Origin: Protonemura montana
Taxonomy: Eukaryota > Arthropoda > Insecta > Plecoptera > Nemouridae
Direction: 5' to 3'
Length of the DNA stretch: 64,000 bases
Assembly: GCA_947568835.1 (NCBI GenBank)
Contig: OX387607.1
Span: 19,681,277-19,745,276 of the forward strand
Shown here: positions 13,187-25,489 of the stretch, in pieces
How the letters are laid out: each line of letters starts with the position of its first letter
Numbering within the stretch: position 1 is the first letter of the stretch
Notes under the pieces: model-generated
Told to the model about the DNA's origin: nothing
The model's database searches: none
The model's input: the letters and a program-made list of their open reading frames with translations, nothing else
Translations under genes and position numbers: made by a program

Positions 13187-13800
13187 TAGACGCTCCAGAC
13201 ACTCTGCCTCGCTAGCCAGGCGCTCCAGACACTCTGCCTCGCTACTAAGACGCTCCAGACACTCTGCCTCGCTAGCCAGGCGCTCCAGACACTCTGGCTC
13301 GCTCCCATACGCTCCAGACTTTCTGCCTTTCTAGCCAGCCGCACCAGACACACTGCCACGCTAGCCAGACACTCCAGTTACTTTGCTTTGCTTCTTAGAC
13401 GCTCCAGACACTTTGCCTTGCTACCCAGACGCACCAGACACTCTGCCTCGCTAGTTTGCCGCTCCAGACACTCTGCCTCGCTACCCAGACGCTCCAGGGT
13501 ATCTGCCACGCTAGCCAGAGGCTGTAGACACTCTGCAAGGCTAGCCAGACGCTCCAGACACTCTGCCACGCTAGCCAGACGCTCCAGACACTCTGATTCG
13601 CTATTAAGACGCTTCAGACTCCTTGCCTCGCTACCCAGACACACCAGACACTCTGCCTCGCTGGCTAGACGCTCCAGACACTCTGCCTTGCTACCCAGAC
13701 CCTCCAGACACTCTGCCTCGCTACCCAGACGCTCCAGACACTCTGCCTCGCTATCCAGGACCCCTAGACACTCTGCCTTTGCTATTCAGACGCTCCAGAC
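13187..13800. repeat. Transition block with HOR-D/L-type units
   Basis: This segment resembles the block that recurs at about 34,020-34,520 and 39,840-40,340 and in every L module: a 29-bp unit ending GCTCCCATA, then TTTGCTTTGCTTCTTAGAC, then CTAGTTTGCCGCTCC. Near 13,540-13,800 it switches to HOR-A sub-repeat units (CCAGGACCCCTAGAC near 13,757 and CCTTTGCTATTC near 13,777). It is therefore a junction between two repeat families. Confidence 0.7.
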
Positions 13801-14151
13801 ACTCTGCCTCGCATGCCGGGTGCTCCAGACACTCTGCCTCGCAAGCCGGGCACTCCATACACTCTGCCTCGCTAGCCAGGCGCTCCAGAAACTCTGCCAT
13901 GCTAGCCAGGCGCTCCAGTCCCTCTTTCTAGCTGGCCAGACGCTCCATACACTCTCATTTAATAGCAAGACGCTTCAGACTCTCTGCCTCGGTACCAAGT
14001 CGCTCCAGACACGCTGCCTCGCAAGCCGGGCACTCCAGACACTCTGCCTCGCAAGCCGAGTGCACCAGACACTCTGCCTCGCAAGCCGGCACTCCATACT
14101 TACTGCCTCGCTAGCCAGGCGCTCCAGACACTCTGCCATGCTAGCCAGGCG

Positions 14152-15369
14152 CTCCAGTCACTCTTTCTTGCTGGCCAGACGCTCCATACACTCTCCTTTA
14201 ATAGCAAGACGCTTCAGACTCTCTGCCTCGGTATCAAGTCGCTCCAGACACGCTGCCTCGCAAGCCGGGCACTCCAGACACTCTGCCTCGCTAGCCAGAC
14301 GCCCTAGACACTCTGCCTCGCAAGCCAGACACTCCAGAAAAACTGTTTTGCTAGCCAGACGCTCCAGAATCTCTGCTTCGCAAGCCGGGTGCTCCAGACA
14401 CTCTGCCTCGCAAGCCGGGCTTTCCAGACACTCAGCCTCGTAAGCCGGGAGCTCCAGACACTCTGCCTCGCTAGCCAGATGCTCCAGACACTCTGACTCG
14501 CTAACCAGACGCTCCAGAAACTCTGTTTAGCTAGCAAGACGCTCCAGGCACTCTGCCATGCTGGCCAGTCGCTCCAGACACCCTGCCTCGCTAGCCAGAC
14601 ACTTTGCCTCGCTAGCTAGACGCTCCAGACTATCTGCCACGCTAGCCAGAGGCTCCAGACACTCTGCCATGCTAACCAGACGCTCCAGACACTCTGCCTC
14701 GCTAGCCAGACGCTCCAGACTCACTGCCTTGCTTGCCAGGCGCTCAAAACACTCTGCCTCGCTAGCCAGGCGCTCCAAACACTCTTCCTTGCAAGCCTGT
14801 CGCTCCAGACACTCTGCCTCCCAAGCCAGACGCTCCAGACACTCTGCCACGCTAGCCAGACGCTCCAGGCACTCTGATTCGCTACCCAGACGCAATAGAC
14901 ACTTTGCCTCGCTACCCAGACGCACCAGACACTCTGCCTCGCTAGCCAGGCGCTTCAGACACTCTGCCACGCTAGCTAGACGCTCCAGACACTCTGCCTT
15001 GCTACCCAGACCCTCCAGACACTCTGCCTCGCTATCCAGACGCTCCAGATTATCTGCCACGCTAGCCAGTGGCTCCAGACACTCTGCCACGCTAGCTAGA
15101 CGCTCCAGACACTCTGCCTCGCTAGCCAGGTGCTCCAGACACTCTGGCTCGCTACCCAGACGCTCCAGACACTCTGCCTCGCTAGCCAGACGCTCCAGAC
15201 TCACTGCTTTGCTTGCCAGGAGCTCAAAACACTCTGCCTCGCTAGCCAGGCGCTCCAAACACTCTTCCTTGCTAGCCTGTCGCTCCAGACACTCTGGCTC
15301 CCAAGCCAGACGCTCCAGAAGCTCTGCTTCGCTAGCTAGGCTTTCCAGACACTCTGCCATGCTAGCCAG
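14152..15369. repeat. CAAGCCGGG module, copy with internal deletions
   Basis: Compared with the next module (15,370-16,629) this copy lacks 9 bp near 14,600 (CGCCTTAGA in the other copy) and one full 30-bp unit near 15,030. It also carries a few base changes, such as GGTATCAAG near 14,231. The 9-bp loss removes part of one unit and does not shift the codon frame. The 30-bp loss is an in-register change. Confidence 0.78.
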
Positions 15370-16629
15370 GCGCTCCAGTCACTCTTTCTTGCTGGCCAGA
15401 CGCTCCATACACTCTCCTTTAATAGCAAGACGCTTCAGACTCTCTGCCTCGGTACCAAGTCGCTCCAGACACGCTGCCTCGCAAGCCGGGCACTCCAGAC
15501 ACTCTGCCTCGCTAGCCCGACGCCCTAGACACTCTGCCTCGCAAGCCAGACGCTCCAGAAAAACTGTTTTGCTAGCCAGACGCTCCAGAAACTCTGCCTC
15601 GCAAGCCGTGTGCTCCAGACACTCTGCCTCGCAAGCCGGGCTTTCTAGACACTCAGCCTCGTAAGCCGGGAGCTCCAGACACTCTGCCTCGCTAGCCAGA
15701 TGCTCCAGACACTCTGACTCGCTAACCAGACGCTCCAGAAACTCTGTTTAGCTAGCAAGACGCTCCAGGCACTCTGCCATGCTGGCCAGTCGCTCCAGAC
15801 ACCCTGCCTCGCTAGCCAGACGCCTTAGACACTTTGCCTCGCTAGCTAGACGCTCCAGACTATCTGCCACGCTAGCCAGAGGCTCCAGACACTCTGCCAT
15901 GCCAACCAGACGCTCCAGACACTCTGCCTCGCTAGCCAGACGCTCCAGACACACTGCCTTGCTTGCCAGGCGCTCAAAACACTCTGCCTCGCTAGCCAGG
16001 CGCTCCAAACACTCTTCCTTGCAAGCCTGTCGCTCCAGACACTCTGCCTCCCAAGCCAGACGCTCCAGACACTCTGCCACGCTAGCCAGACGCTCCAGAC
16101 ACTCTGATTCGCTACCCAGACGCAATAGACACTTTGCCTCGCTACCCAGACGCACCAGACACTCTGCCTCGCTAGCCAGGCGCTTCAGACACTCTGCCAC
16201 GCTAGCTAGACGCTCCAGACACTCTGCCTTGCTACCCAGACCCTCCAGACACTCTGCCTCGCTAGCCAGGCGCTCTAGACACTCTGCCTCGCTATCCAGA
16301 CGCTCCAGATTATCTGCCACGCTAGCCAGTGGCTCCAGACACTCTGCCACGCTAGCTAGACGCTCCAGACACTCTGCCTCGCTAGCCAGGTGCTCCAGAC
16401 ACTCTGGCTCGCTACCCAGACGCTCCAGACACTCTGCCTCGCTAGCCAGACGCTCCAGACTCACTGCTTTGCTTGCCAGGAGCTCAAAACACTCTGCCTC
16501 GCTAGCCAGGCGCTCCAAACACTCTTCCTTGCTAGCCTGTCGCTCCAGACACTCTGGCTCCCAAGCCAGACGCTCCAGAAGCTCTGCTTCGCTAGCTAGG
16601 CTTTCCAGACACTCTGCCATGCTAGCCAG
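15370..16629. repeat. CAAGCCGGG module, longer copy
   Basis: About 1,260 bp. It begins at the CGCTCCAGTCACTCTTTC unit and ends where that unit type recurs at 16,630. It keeps the 30-bp and 9-bp segments missing from the preceding module. It is followed by a partial third copy (16,630-16,780) that is cut short at the start of module G. Confidence 0.78.
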
Positions 16630-16780
16630 GCGCTCCAGTCCCTCTTTCTAGCTGGCCAGACGCTCCATACACTCTCATTTAATAGCAAGACGCTTCAGAC
16701 TCTCTGCCTCGGTACCAAGTCGCTCCAGACACGCTGCCTCGCAAGCCGGGCACTACAGACACTCTGCCTCGCTAGCTAGG

Positions 16781-18289
16781 CGCTCCAAACACTCTTCCTT
16801 GCTAGCCTGTCGCTCCAGACACTCTGCCTACCAAGCCAGACGCTCAAGAAGCTCTGCTTCGCTAGCCAGGCTTTCCAGACACTCTGCCATGCTAGCCAGA
16901 CGCTCCAAACTATCTGCCACGCTAGCCCTGCTCCAGACATTCTGCCACCCTAGCTTTTCGCTCCAGACACTCTGCTTGCTACCCAGACGCTCCAGACACT
17001 CTGCCTCGCTAGCCAGGCGCTCCAGACACATTCTGCCTCGCTACCCAGACGCTCCAGACTATCTGCCACGCTTGCCAGGCGCTCAAAACACTTCGCTTCG
17101 CTAGCCAGGCGCTCCAGACACTATGCCATGCTAGCCAGACACTCCAGACTATCTGCCACGCTAGCCAGAGGCTCCAGACACTCTAAAAAGCTAGCTAGAC
17201 GCTCGAGACACTCTGCCACGCTAGCCAGACACTCCAGACACTCTGCCTCGCAAGCCAGGTGCTCCAGACACTCTGCCTCGCTTGCCATGCGCTCCAGACA
17301 CTCTGCCTCGCTAGCCAGACGCTCCAGACTCACTGCTTTGCTTGCCAGGCGCTCAAAACACTCTGCCTCGCTAGCCAGGCGCTCTAAACACTCTTCCTTG
17401 CTAGCCTGTCGCTCCAGACACTCTGCCTCCTAAGCCAGACGCTCCAGAAGCTCTGCTTCGCTAGCCAGGCGCTCCAGACACTCTGCCTCGCTACACAGAC
17501 GCTCCAGGGTATCTGCCACGCTAGCCAGAGGCTGCAGACACGCTGCCACGCTAGCTAGACGCTCCAGGCACTCTGCCTCGCTACTTAGACGCTCCAGACA
17601 CTCTGCCTCGCTAGCTAGGCTCTCCAGACACTCTGGCTCGCTCCCATATGCACCAGACTTTCTGCCTCGCTAGCCAGCCGCACCAGACACACTGCCACGC
17701 TAGCCAGACACTCTAGACACTTTGCTTTGCTACTTAGACGCTCCAGACACTTTGCCTTGCTACCCAGACGCACCAGACACTCTGCCTCGCTAGCTTGCCG
17801 CTCCAGACACTCTGCCTTGCTACCCAGACCCTCCAGACACTCTGTTTCGCTACCCAGACGCTCCAGGGCATCTGCCACGCTAGCCAGAGGCTGCAGACAC
17901 TCTGCAATGCTAGCCAGACGCTCCAGACACTCTGCCACGCTAGCCAGACGCTCCAGACACTCTGATTCGCTTCTAAGACGCTCCAGACACCTTGCCTCGC
18001 TACCCAGACACACCAGACACTCTGCCTCGCTAGCTAGACACTCCAGAAACTCTGCCTTGCTGGCCAGACGCTCCAGACTTTCTGCCACGCTAGCCAGAGG
18101 TTTCTGACACTCTGCTTCGCTAGCTTGACGCTCCAGACTCTCTGCCTCACTAGCTAGACGCTCCAGACACTCTGCCTCGCTACCCAGACCCTCCAGACAC
18201 TCTGCCTCGCTAGCCAGGCGCTCCAGACACTCTGCCATGCTAGCCAGACGCTCCAGACTTTCTGCCACGCTAGCCAGACGCTCCAGACA
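16781..18289. repeat. Module G, copy 1
   Basis: Distinctive words are CACTCTAAAAAGCTAGC near 17,181, an XhoI-type CTCGAG at about 17,203, a shortened unit CTAGCCCTGCTCC near 16,921, a unit with an extra AT (GACACATTCTG) near 17,027, and a 29-bp unit ending GCTCCCATATG near 17,641. The same ordered set recurs at 57,097 (offset 40,316) and again at 63,179 (a further 6,082 bp on). Between 17,600 and 18,290 this copy carries 150 bp more than copy 2. Confidence 0.85.
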
Positions 18290-20008
18290 CTATCCCACGC
18301 TAGCTTGACGCTCCAGACACTCTGCCTTGCTACCCAGACCCTCCTGACACACTGCCACGCTAGCTAGACGCTCCAGGCACTCTGCCTCACTACTTAGACG
18401 CTCCAGACACTCTGTCTCGCTAGACAGGCGCTCCAGACACTCTGGCTCTCTACCCAGACGCTTCAGACACTCTGCCTCACTAGCTAGGCGCTCCAGACTA
18501 TCTTCCACGCTAGCCAGAGGCTCCAGACACTCTGCCACGCTAGCTAGACGCTCCAGACACTCTGCCACGCTAGCCAGACACTCCAGACACTTAGCCACGC
18601 TAGCTAGACGCTTGAGGCACCCTGCTTTGCTACTTAGAGGCTCCAGACACTCTGCCTCGCTAGCCAGGCGCTCCAGACACTTTGCCATGCCCCCTAGACA
18701 CTCCAGACACTCTGCCATGCTAGCCAGACGCTCCAAACTATCTGCGACGCTAGCCAGAGGCTCCAGACATTCTGCCACCATAGCTAGACGCTCCAGACCT
18801 TCTGCCTTGCTACCCAGACGCTCCAGACACTCTGCTTCGCTAGCCAGGCGCTCCAGACACACTGCCTCGCTACCCAGACGCTCCAGGGTATCTGCCACGC
18901 TAGCCAGAGGCTGCAGACACGCTGCCTCGCTAGCAAGTCGCTTCTGACACTCTGCCTCGCTAGCCAGAAGCTCCAGACACTCTGCCTTGCTAGCTAGACG
19001 CTTTAGACTATCTGACACGCTAGCCAGAGTCCCCAGACACTCTGCCACGCTAGCTAGACGCTCCAGACACTCTGCCTTGCTACCCAGACCCTCCAGACAC
19101 TCTGCCTCGCTAGCCAGGCACTCTAGACACTCTGCCTCGCTACCCAGACGCTCCAGACTATCTGCCTCGCTAGCTAGACGCTCCAGGCACTCTGCCTCGC
19201 TACTTAGACGCTCCAGACACACTGCCTCGCTAGCCAGGCCCTCCAGACACTCTGGCACGCTACACAAACTTTTCAGACACTCTGCCTCGCTAGCCAGCTG
19301 CTCCAGACACTCTGCCACGCTAGCCAGACCCTCCAGACACTCTGCCTCGCAAGCCAGGCGCTCCAGACACTCTGCTTCGCTACCAAGCCGCTTCAGACTA
19401 TCTGCCACGCTAGCCAGTGGCTCCAGACTATCTGCCACGCCAGCCAGAGGCTCCAGACACTCTGCCACGCTAGCTAGCCGCTCCAGAAGCTCTGCTTCGC
19501 TAGCCAGGCGCTCCAGACACTCTTCCTTGCTACCCAGACACTCCAGACACTCTGTTTCGCTACCCAGACGCTCCAGGGCATCTGCCACGCTAGCCAGAGG
19601 CTGCAGACACTCTGCAATGCTAGCCAGACGCTCCAGACACTCTGCCACGCTAGCCAGACGCTCCAGACACTCCGATTCGCTTCTAAGACGCTCCAGACAC
19701 CTTGCCTCGCTACCCAGACACACCAGACACTCTGCCTCGCTAGCTAGACACTCCAGACACTCTGCCTTGCTGGCCAGACGCTCCAGACTTTCTGCCACGC
19801 TAGCCAGAGGTTTCTGACACTCTGCTTCGCTAGCTTGACGCTCCAGACTCTCTGCCTCGCTAGCTTGACGCTCCAGGTTCTCTGCCTCGCTAGCTAGACG
19901 CTCCAGACACTCTGCCTCGCTACCCAGACCCTCCAGACACTCTGCCTCGCTGGCCAGGCGCTCCAGACACTCTGCCATGCTAGCCAGACGCTCCAGACTT
20001 TCTGCCAC
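18290..20008 (-). other. Long repeat-derived open frame, judged non-coding
   Basis: This is the longest open frame in the window, 572 codons from ATG to TAG on the minus strand. It reads as near-tandem decapeptides of the CLERLASEAE type. No signal peptide, membrane segment or known domain is visible. The same frame continues leftwards and rightwards across 18,290-25,966 and is broken only by stops at 18,290, 20,030, 20,081, 20,876, 21,650, 22,460, 23,600, 24,680 and 25,610. Most of these arise from CACTCTGCC changing to CACTATGCC or CACTATCCC, which turns GAG into TAG on the minus strand. Common unit variants change the amino acid (E to V, V to M, R to P, A to G, E to K), so I see no sign of protein constraint. 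No promoter or splice context is recognisable. The openness follows from a 30-bp period lacking stops in this frame. Confidence 0.85.
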
Positions 20009-22459
20009 GCTAGCCAGACGCTCCAGACACTATCCCACGCTAGCTTGACGCTCCAGACACTCTGCCTTGCTACCCAGACCCTACTGACTCTCTGCCACGC
20101 TAGCTAGACGCTCCAGGCACTCTGCCTCACTACTAAGACGCTCCAGACACTCTGTCTCGCTAGACAGGCGCTCCAGACACTCTGGCTCTCTACCCAGACG
20201 CTTCAGACACTCTGCCTCGCTAGCTAGGCGCTCCAGACTATCTTCCACGCTAGCCAGAGGCTCCAGACACTCTGCCACGCTAGCTAGACGCTCCAGACAC
20301 TCTGCCACGCTAGCCAGACACTCCAGACACTTAGCAACGCTAGCTAGACGCTTGAGGCACCCTGCTTTGCTACTTAGAGGCTCCAGACACTCTGCGCCGC
20401 TAGCTAGGCGCTCCAGACACTTTGCCATGCTAGCTAGACGCTCCAGACACTCTGCCATGCTAGCCAGACGCTCCAAACTATCTGCGACGCTAGCCAGAGG
20501 CTCCAGACATTCTGCCACCATAGCTAGACGCTCCAGACCTTCTGCCTTGCTACCCAGACGCTCCAGACACTCTGCTTCGCTAGCCAGGCGCTCCAGACAC
20601 ACTGCCTCGCTACCCAGACGCTCCAGGGTATCTGCCACGCTAGCCAGAGGCTGCAGACACGCTGCCTCGCTAGCAAGTCGCTTCTGACACTCTGCCTCGC
20701 TAGCCAGAGGCTCCAGACACTCTGCCTCGCAAGCTAGACGCTTTAGACTATCTGACACGCTAGCCAGAGTCTCCAGACACTCTGCCACGCTAGCTAGACG
20801 CTCCAGACACTCTGCCTTGCTACCCAGACCCTCCAGACACTTTGCCTCGCTAGCCAGGCACTCTAGACACTCTGCTTAGCTACCCAGACGCTCCAGACTA
20901 TCTGCCTCGCTACTTAGACGCTCCAGACACTCTGCCTCGCTAGCCAGGCCCTCCAGACACTCTGGCACGCTACACAAACTTTTCAGACACTCTGCCTCGC
21001 TAGCCAGCTGCTCCAGACACTCTGCCACGCTAGCCAGACCCTCCAGACACTCTGCCTCGCAAGCCAGGCGCTCCAGACACTCTGCTCCGCTACCAAGCCG
21101 CTTCAAACTATCTGCCACGCTAGCCAGTGGCTCCAGACTATCTACCACGCCAGCCAGAGGCTCCAGACACTCTGCCACGCTAGCTAGCCGCTCCAGAAGC
21201 GCTGCCTCGCTAGCCAGCCGCTCCAGACACTCTGCCTTGCTACCCAGACCCTCCAGACACTCTGTTTCGCTACCCAGACGCTCCAGGGCATCTGCCACGC
21301 TAGCCAAAGGCTGCAGACACTCTGCAATGCTAGCCAGACGCTCCAGACACTCTGCCACGCTAGCCAGACGCTCCAGACACTCTGATTCGCTTCTAAGACG
21401 CTCCAGACACCTTGCCTCGCTACCCAGACACACCAGACACTCTGCCTCGCTAGCTAGACACTCCAGACACTCTGCCTTGCTGGCCAGACGCTCCAGACTC
21501 TCTGCCTCGCTAGCTAGACGCTCCAGACACTCTGCCTCGCTACCCAGACCCTCCAGACACTCTGCCTCGCTAGCCAGGCGCTCCAGACACTCTGCCATGC
21601 TAGCCAGACGCTCCAGACTTTCTGCCACGCTAGCCAGACGCTCCAGACACTATCCCACGCTAGCTTGACGCTCCAGACACTCTGCCTTGCTACCCAGACC
21701 CTCCTGACACTCTGCCACGCTAGCTAGACGCTCCAGGCACTCTGTCTCACTACTTAGACGCTCCAGACACTCTGTCTCGCTAGACAGGCGCTCCAGACAC
21801 TCTGGCTCTCTACCCAGACGCTTCAGACACTCTGCCTCGCTAGCTAGGCGCTCCAGACTATCTTCCACGCTAGCCAGAGGCTCCAGACACTCTGCCACGC
21901 TAGCTAGACGCTCCAGACACTCTGCCACGCTAGCCAGACACTCCAGACACTTAGCCACGCTAGCTAGACGCTTGAGGCACCCTGCTTTGCTACTTAGAGG
22001 CTCCAGACACTCTGCGCCGCTAGCCAGGCGCTCCAGACACTCTGCCTTGCTACCCAGACCCTCCAGACACTCTGTTTCGCTACCCAGACGCTCCAGGGCA
22101 TCTGCCACGCTAGCCAGAGGCTGCAGACACTCTGCAATGCTAGCCAGACGCTCCAGACACTCTGCCACGCTAGCCAGACGCTCCAGACACTCTGATTCGC
22201 TTCTAAGACGCTCCAGACACCTTGCCTCGCTACCCAGACACACCAGACACTCTGCCTCGCTAGCTAGACACTCCAGACACTCTGCCTTGCTGGCCAGACG
22301 CTCCAGACTCTCTGCCTCGCTAGCTAGACGCTCCAGACACTCTGCCTCGCTACCCAGACCCTCCAGACACTCTGCCTCGCTAGCCAGGCGCTCCAGACAC
22401 TCTGCCATGCTAGCCAGACGCTCCAGACTTTCTGCCACGCTAGCCAGACGCTCCAGACA
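18290..22459. repeat. Marker-delimited modules of 1,740, 1,620 and 810 bp
   Basis: The marker CTATCCCACGCTAGCTTG occurs at 18,290, 20,030, 21,650 and 22,460. The spacings are 58, 54 and 27 units exactly. The three modules share blocks in the same order (CCTCCTGAC or CCTACTGAC, GACAGGCGCTCC, ACACTTAGC, the GCTACACAAAC unit where present, CTTCTAAGACG) but differ by loss of internal blocks. The 810-bp module lacks everything from the GCTATGCTAGCT-type units through the GCTACACAAAC segment. The same marker also occurs at 132, 3,998, 8,493, 8,793, 27,348, 32,235, 38,080 and 58,456. Confidence 0.85.
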
Positions 22460-23329
22460 CTATCCCACGCTAGCTTGACGCTCCAGACACTCTGCCTTGC
22501 TACCCAGACCCTCCTGACACTCTGCCACGCTAGCTAGACGCTCCAGGCACTCTGCCTCACTACTTAGACGCTCCAGACACTCTGTCTCGCTAGACAGGCG
22601 CTCCAGACACTCTGGCTCTCTACCCAGACGCTTCAGACACTCTGCCTCGCTAGCTAGGCGCTCCAGACTATCTTCCACGCTAGCCAGAGGCTGCAGACAC
22701 TCTGCCACGCTAGCTAGACGCTCCAGACACTCTGCCACGCTAGCCAGACACTCCAGACACTTAGCCACGCTAGCTAGACGCTTGAGGCACCCTGCTTTGC
22801 TACTTAGAGGCTCCAGACACTCTGCCATGCTAGCCAGACGCTCCAAACTATCTGCGACGCTAGCCCGAGGCTCCAGACATTCTGCCACCATAGCTAGACG
22901 CTCCAGACCTTCTGCCTTGCTACCCAGACGCTCCAGACACTCTGCTTCGCTAGCCAGGCGCTCCAGACACACTGCCTCGCTACCCAGACGCTCCAGGGTA
23001 TCTGCCACGCTAGCCAGAGGCTGCAGACACGCTGCCTCGCTAGCAAGTCGCTTCTGACACTCTGCCTCGCTAGCCAGAGGCTCCAGACACACTGCCTCGC
23101 TAGCTAGACGCTTTAGACTATCTGACACGCTAGCCAGAGTCTCCAGACACTCTGCCACGCTAGCTAGACGCTCCAGACACTCTGCCTTGCTACCCAGACC
23201 CTCCAGACTATCTGCCTCGCTAGCTTGACGCTCCAGGCACTCTGCCTCGCTACTTAGACGCTCCAGACACTCTGCCTCGCTAGCCAGGCCCTCCAGACAC
23301 TCTGGCACGCTACACAAACTTTTAAGACA

Positions 23330-25489
23330 CTCTGCCTCGCTAGCCAGCTGCTCCAGACACTCTGCCACGCTAGCCAGACCCTCCAGACACTCTGCCTCGC
23401 AAGCCAGGCGCTCCAGACACTCTGCTTCGCTACCAAGCCGCTTCAGTCTATCTGCCACGCTAGCCAGTGGCTCCAGACTATCTGCCACGCCAGCCAGAGG
23501 CTCCAGACACTCTCCCACGCTAGCTAGCCGCTCCAGAAGCTCTGCCTCGCTAGCCAGGCGCTCCAGACACTCTGCCTCGCTACCCAGACGCTCCAAACAC
23601 TATGCCACGCTAGCTAGACGCTCCAGACACTCTGCCTTGCTACTTAGACTGTCCAGACACTCTGCCTCGCTAGCCAGACGCACCAGACTTTCTGCCACGC
23701 TAGCCAGACGCTCCAGACACTCTGCCATGCTAGCTAGACGCTCCAGACACTCTGCCTCGCTAGCCAGGCGCTCCAGACACACTGCCTCGCTACCCAGACG
23801 CTCCAGGGTATCTGCCACGCTAGCCAGAGGCTGCAGATACGCTGCCTCGCTAGCAAGTCGCTTCTGACACTCTGCCTCGCTAGCCAGAGGCTCCAGACAC
23901 TCTGCCTCGCTAGCTAGACGCTTTAGACTATCTGACACTCTAGCCAGAGTCTCCAGACACTCTGCCACGCTAGCTAGACGCTCCAGACACTCTGCCTTGC
24001 TACCCAGACCCTCCAGACACTCTGCCTCGCTAGCCAGGCACTCTAGACACTCTGCCTCGCTACCCAGACGCTCCAGACTATCTGCCTCGCTAGCTAGACG
24101 CTCCAGGCACTCTGCCTCGCTACTTAGACGCTCCAGACACTCTGCCTCGCTAGCCAGGCCCTCCAGACACTCTGGCACGCTACACAAACTTTTCAGACAC
24201 TCTGCCTCGCTAGCCAGCTGCTCCAGACACTCTGCCACGCTAGCCAGACCCTCCAGACACTCTGCCTCGCAAGCCAGGCGCTCCAGACACTCTGCTTCGC
24301 TACCAAGCCGCTTCAGTCTATCTGCCACGCTAGCCAGTGGCTCCAGACTAACTGCCACGCCAGCCAGAGGCTCCAGACACTCTGCCACGCTAGCTAGCCG
24401 CTCCAGAAGCTCTGCCTCGCTAGCCAGCTGCTCCAGACACTCTGCCACGCTAGCCAGACCCTCCAGACACTCTGCCTCGCAAGCCAGGCGCTCCAGACAC
24501 TCTGCTTCGCTACCAAGCCGCTTCAGTCTATCTGCCACGCTAGCCAGTGGCTCCAGACTATCTGCCACGCCAGCCAGAGGCTCCAGACACTCTCCCACGC
24601 TAGCTAGCCGCTCCAGAAGCTCTGCCTCGCTAGCCAGGCGCTCCAGACACTCTGCCTCGCTACCCAGACGCTCCAAACACTATGCCACGCTAGCTAGACG
24701 CTCCAGACACTCTGCCTTGCTACTTAGACTGTCCAGACACTCTGCCTCGCTAGCCAGACGCACCAGACTTTCTGCCACGCTAGCCAGACGCTCCAGACAC
24801 TCTGCCATGCTAGCTAGACGCTCCAGACACTCTGCCTCGCTAGCCAGGCGCTCCAGACACACTGCCTCGCTACCCAGACGCTCCAGGGTATCTGCCACGC
24901 TAGCCAGAGGCTGCAGATACGCTGCCTCGCTAGCAAGTCGCTTCTGACACTCTGCCTCGCTAGCCAGAGGCTCCAGACACTCTGCCTCGCTAGCTAGACG
25001 CTTTAGACTATCTGACACTCTAGCCAGAGTCTCCAGACACTCTGCCACGCTAGCTAGACGCTCCAGACACTCTGCCTTGCTACCCAGACCCTCCAGACAC
25101 TCTGCCTCGCTAGCCAGGCACTCTAGACACTCTGCCTCGCTACCCAGACGCTCCAGACTATCTGCCTCGCTAGCTAGACGCTCCAGGCACTCTGCCTCGC
25201 TACTTAGACGCTCCAGACACTCTGCCTCGCTAGCCAGGCCCTCCAGACACTCTGGCACGCTACACAAACTTTTCAGACACTCTGCCTCGCTAGCCAGCTG
25301 CTCCAGACACTCTGCCACGCTAGCCAGACCCTCAAGACACTCTGCCTCGCAAGCCAGGCGCTCCAGACACTCTGCTTCGCTACCAAGCCGCTTCAGTCTA
25401 TCTGCCACGCTAGCCAGTGGCTCCAGACTAACTGCCACGCCAGCCAGAGGCTCCAGACACTCTGCCACGCTAGCTAGCCGCTCCAGAAG
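23330..25489. repeat. 1,080-bp (36-unit) tandem duplication
   Basis: About 23,330-24,409 and 24,410-25,489 are adjacent copies at an offset of exactly 1,080. I saw one clear mismatch (CCTCCAGAC near 24,251 against CCTCAAGAC near 25,331), plus a variant in one AGGCTCCAGAC unit neighbourhood at the edges. Both contain the stop-generating CACTATGCC unit (23,600 and 24,680), the GGCTGCAGATAC unit and the GCTACACAAAC unit. A third, truncated iteration follows to about 25,760. Confidence 0.88.

Larger units (their letters stand above)
13801..16780. repeat. Divergent CAAGCCGGG-type modules
   Basis: Units here often end GCAAGCCGGG instead of GCTAGCCAGA and include the odd words TTTAATAGCAAGACGCTT and CTCGGTACCAAGTCG. 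The unusual stretch recurs near 13,911, 14,152, 15,370 and 16,630. The middle two define modules of about 1,218 and 1,260 bp. These are the most diverged units in the window yet are still 30 bp in phase. The first and last copies share CCTCTTTCTAGCTGG and CTCATTTAATAG, whereas the middle two share TTTCTTGCTGG and CTCCTTTAATAG. Confidence 0.8.

Noticed and set aside
13801..16780. Foreign insertion or transposon in the divergent GCAAGCCGGG region
   Set aside because: The units still align to the 30-bp consensus in phase and orientation. No terminal repeats, target-site duplications or transposase-like frames were seen.
17181..17215. TCTAAAAAGCTAGC as a promoter or TATA-like element
   Set aside because: It is a variant of the ordinary unit, repeated identically in module G copies 2 and 3, with no gene downstream.
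18290..20008. A real gene for a coiled-coil or decapeptide-repeat protein on the minus strand
   Set aside because: Openness follows from the period. HOR lengths such as 3,866, 1,231 and 5,845 bp shift the frame between copies. Most unit variants are non-synonymous. Stops recur and opposite-strand frames are equally open.
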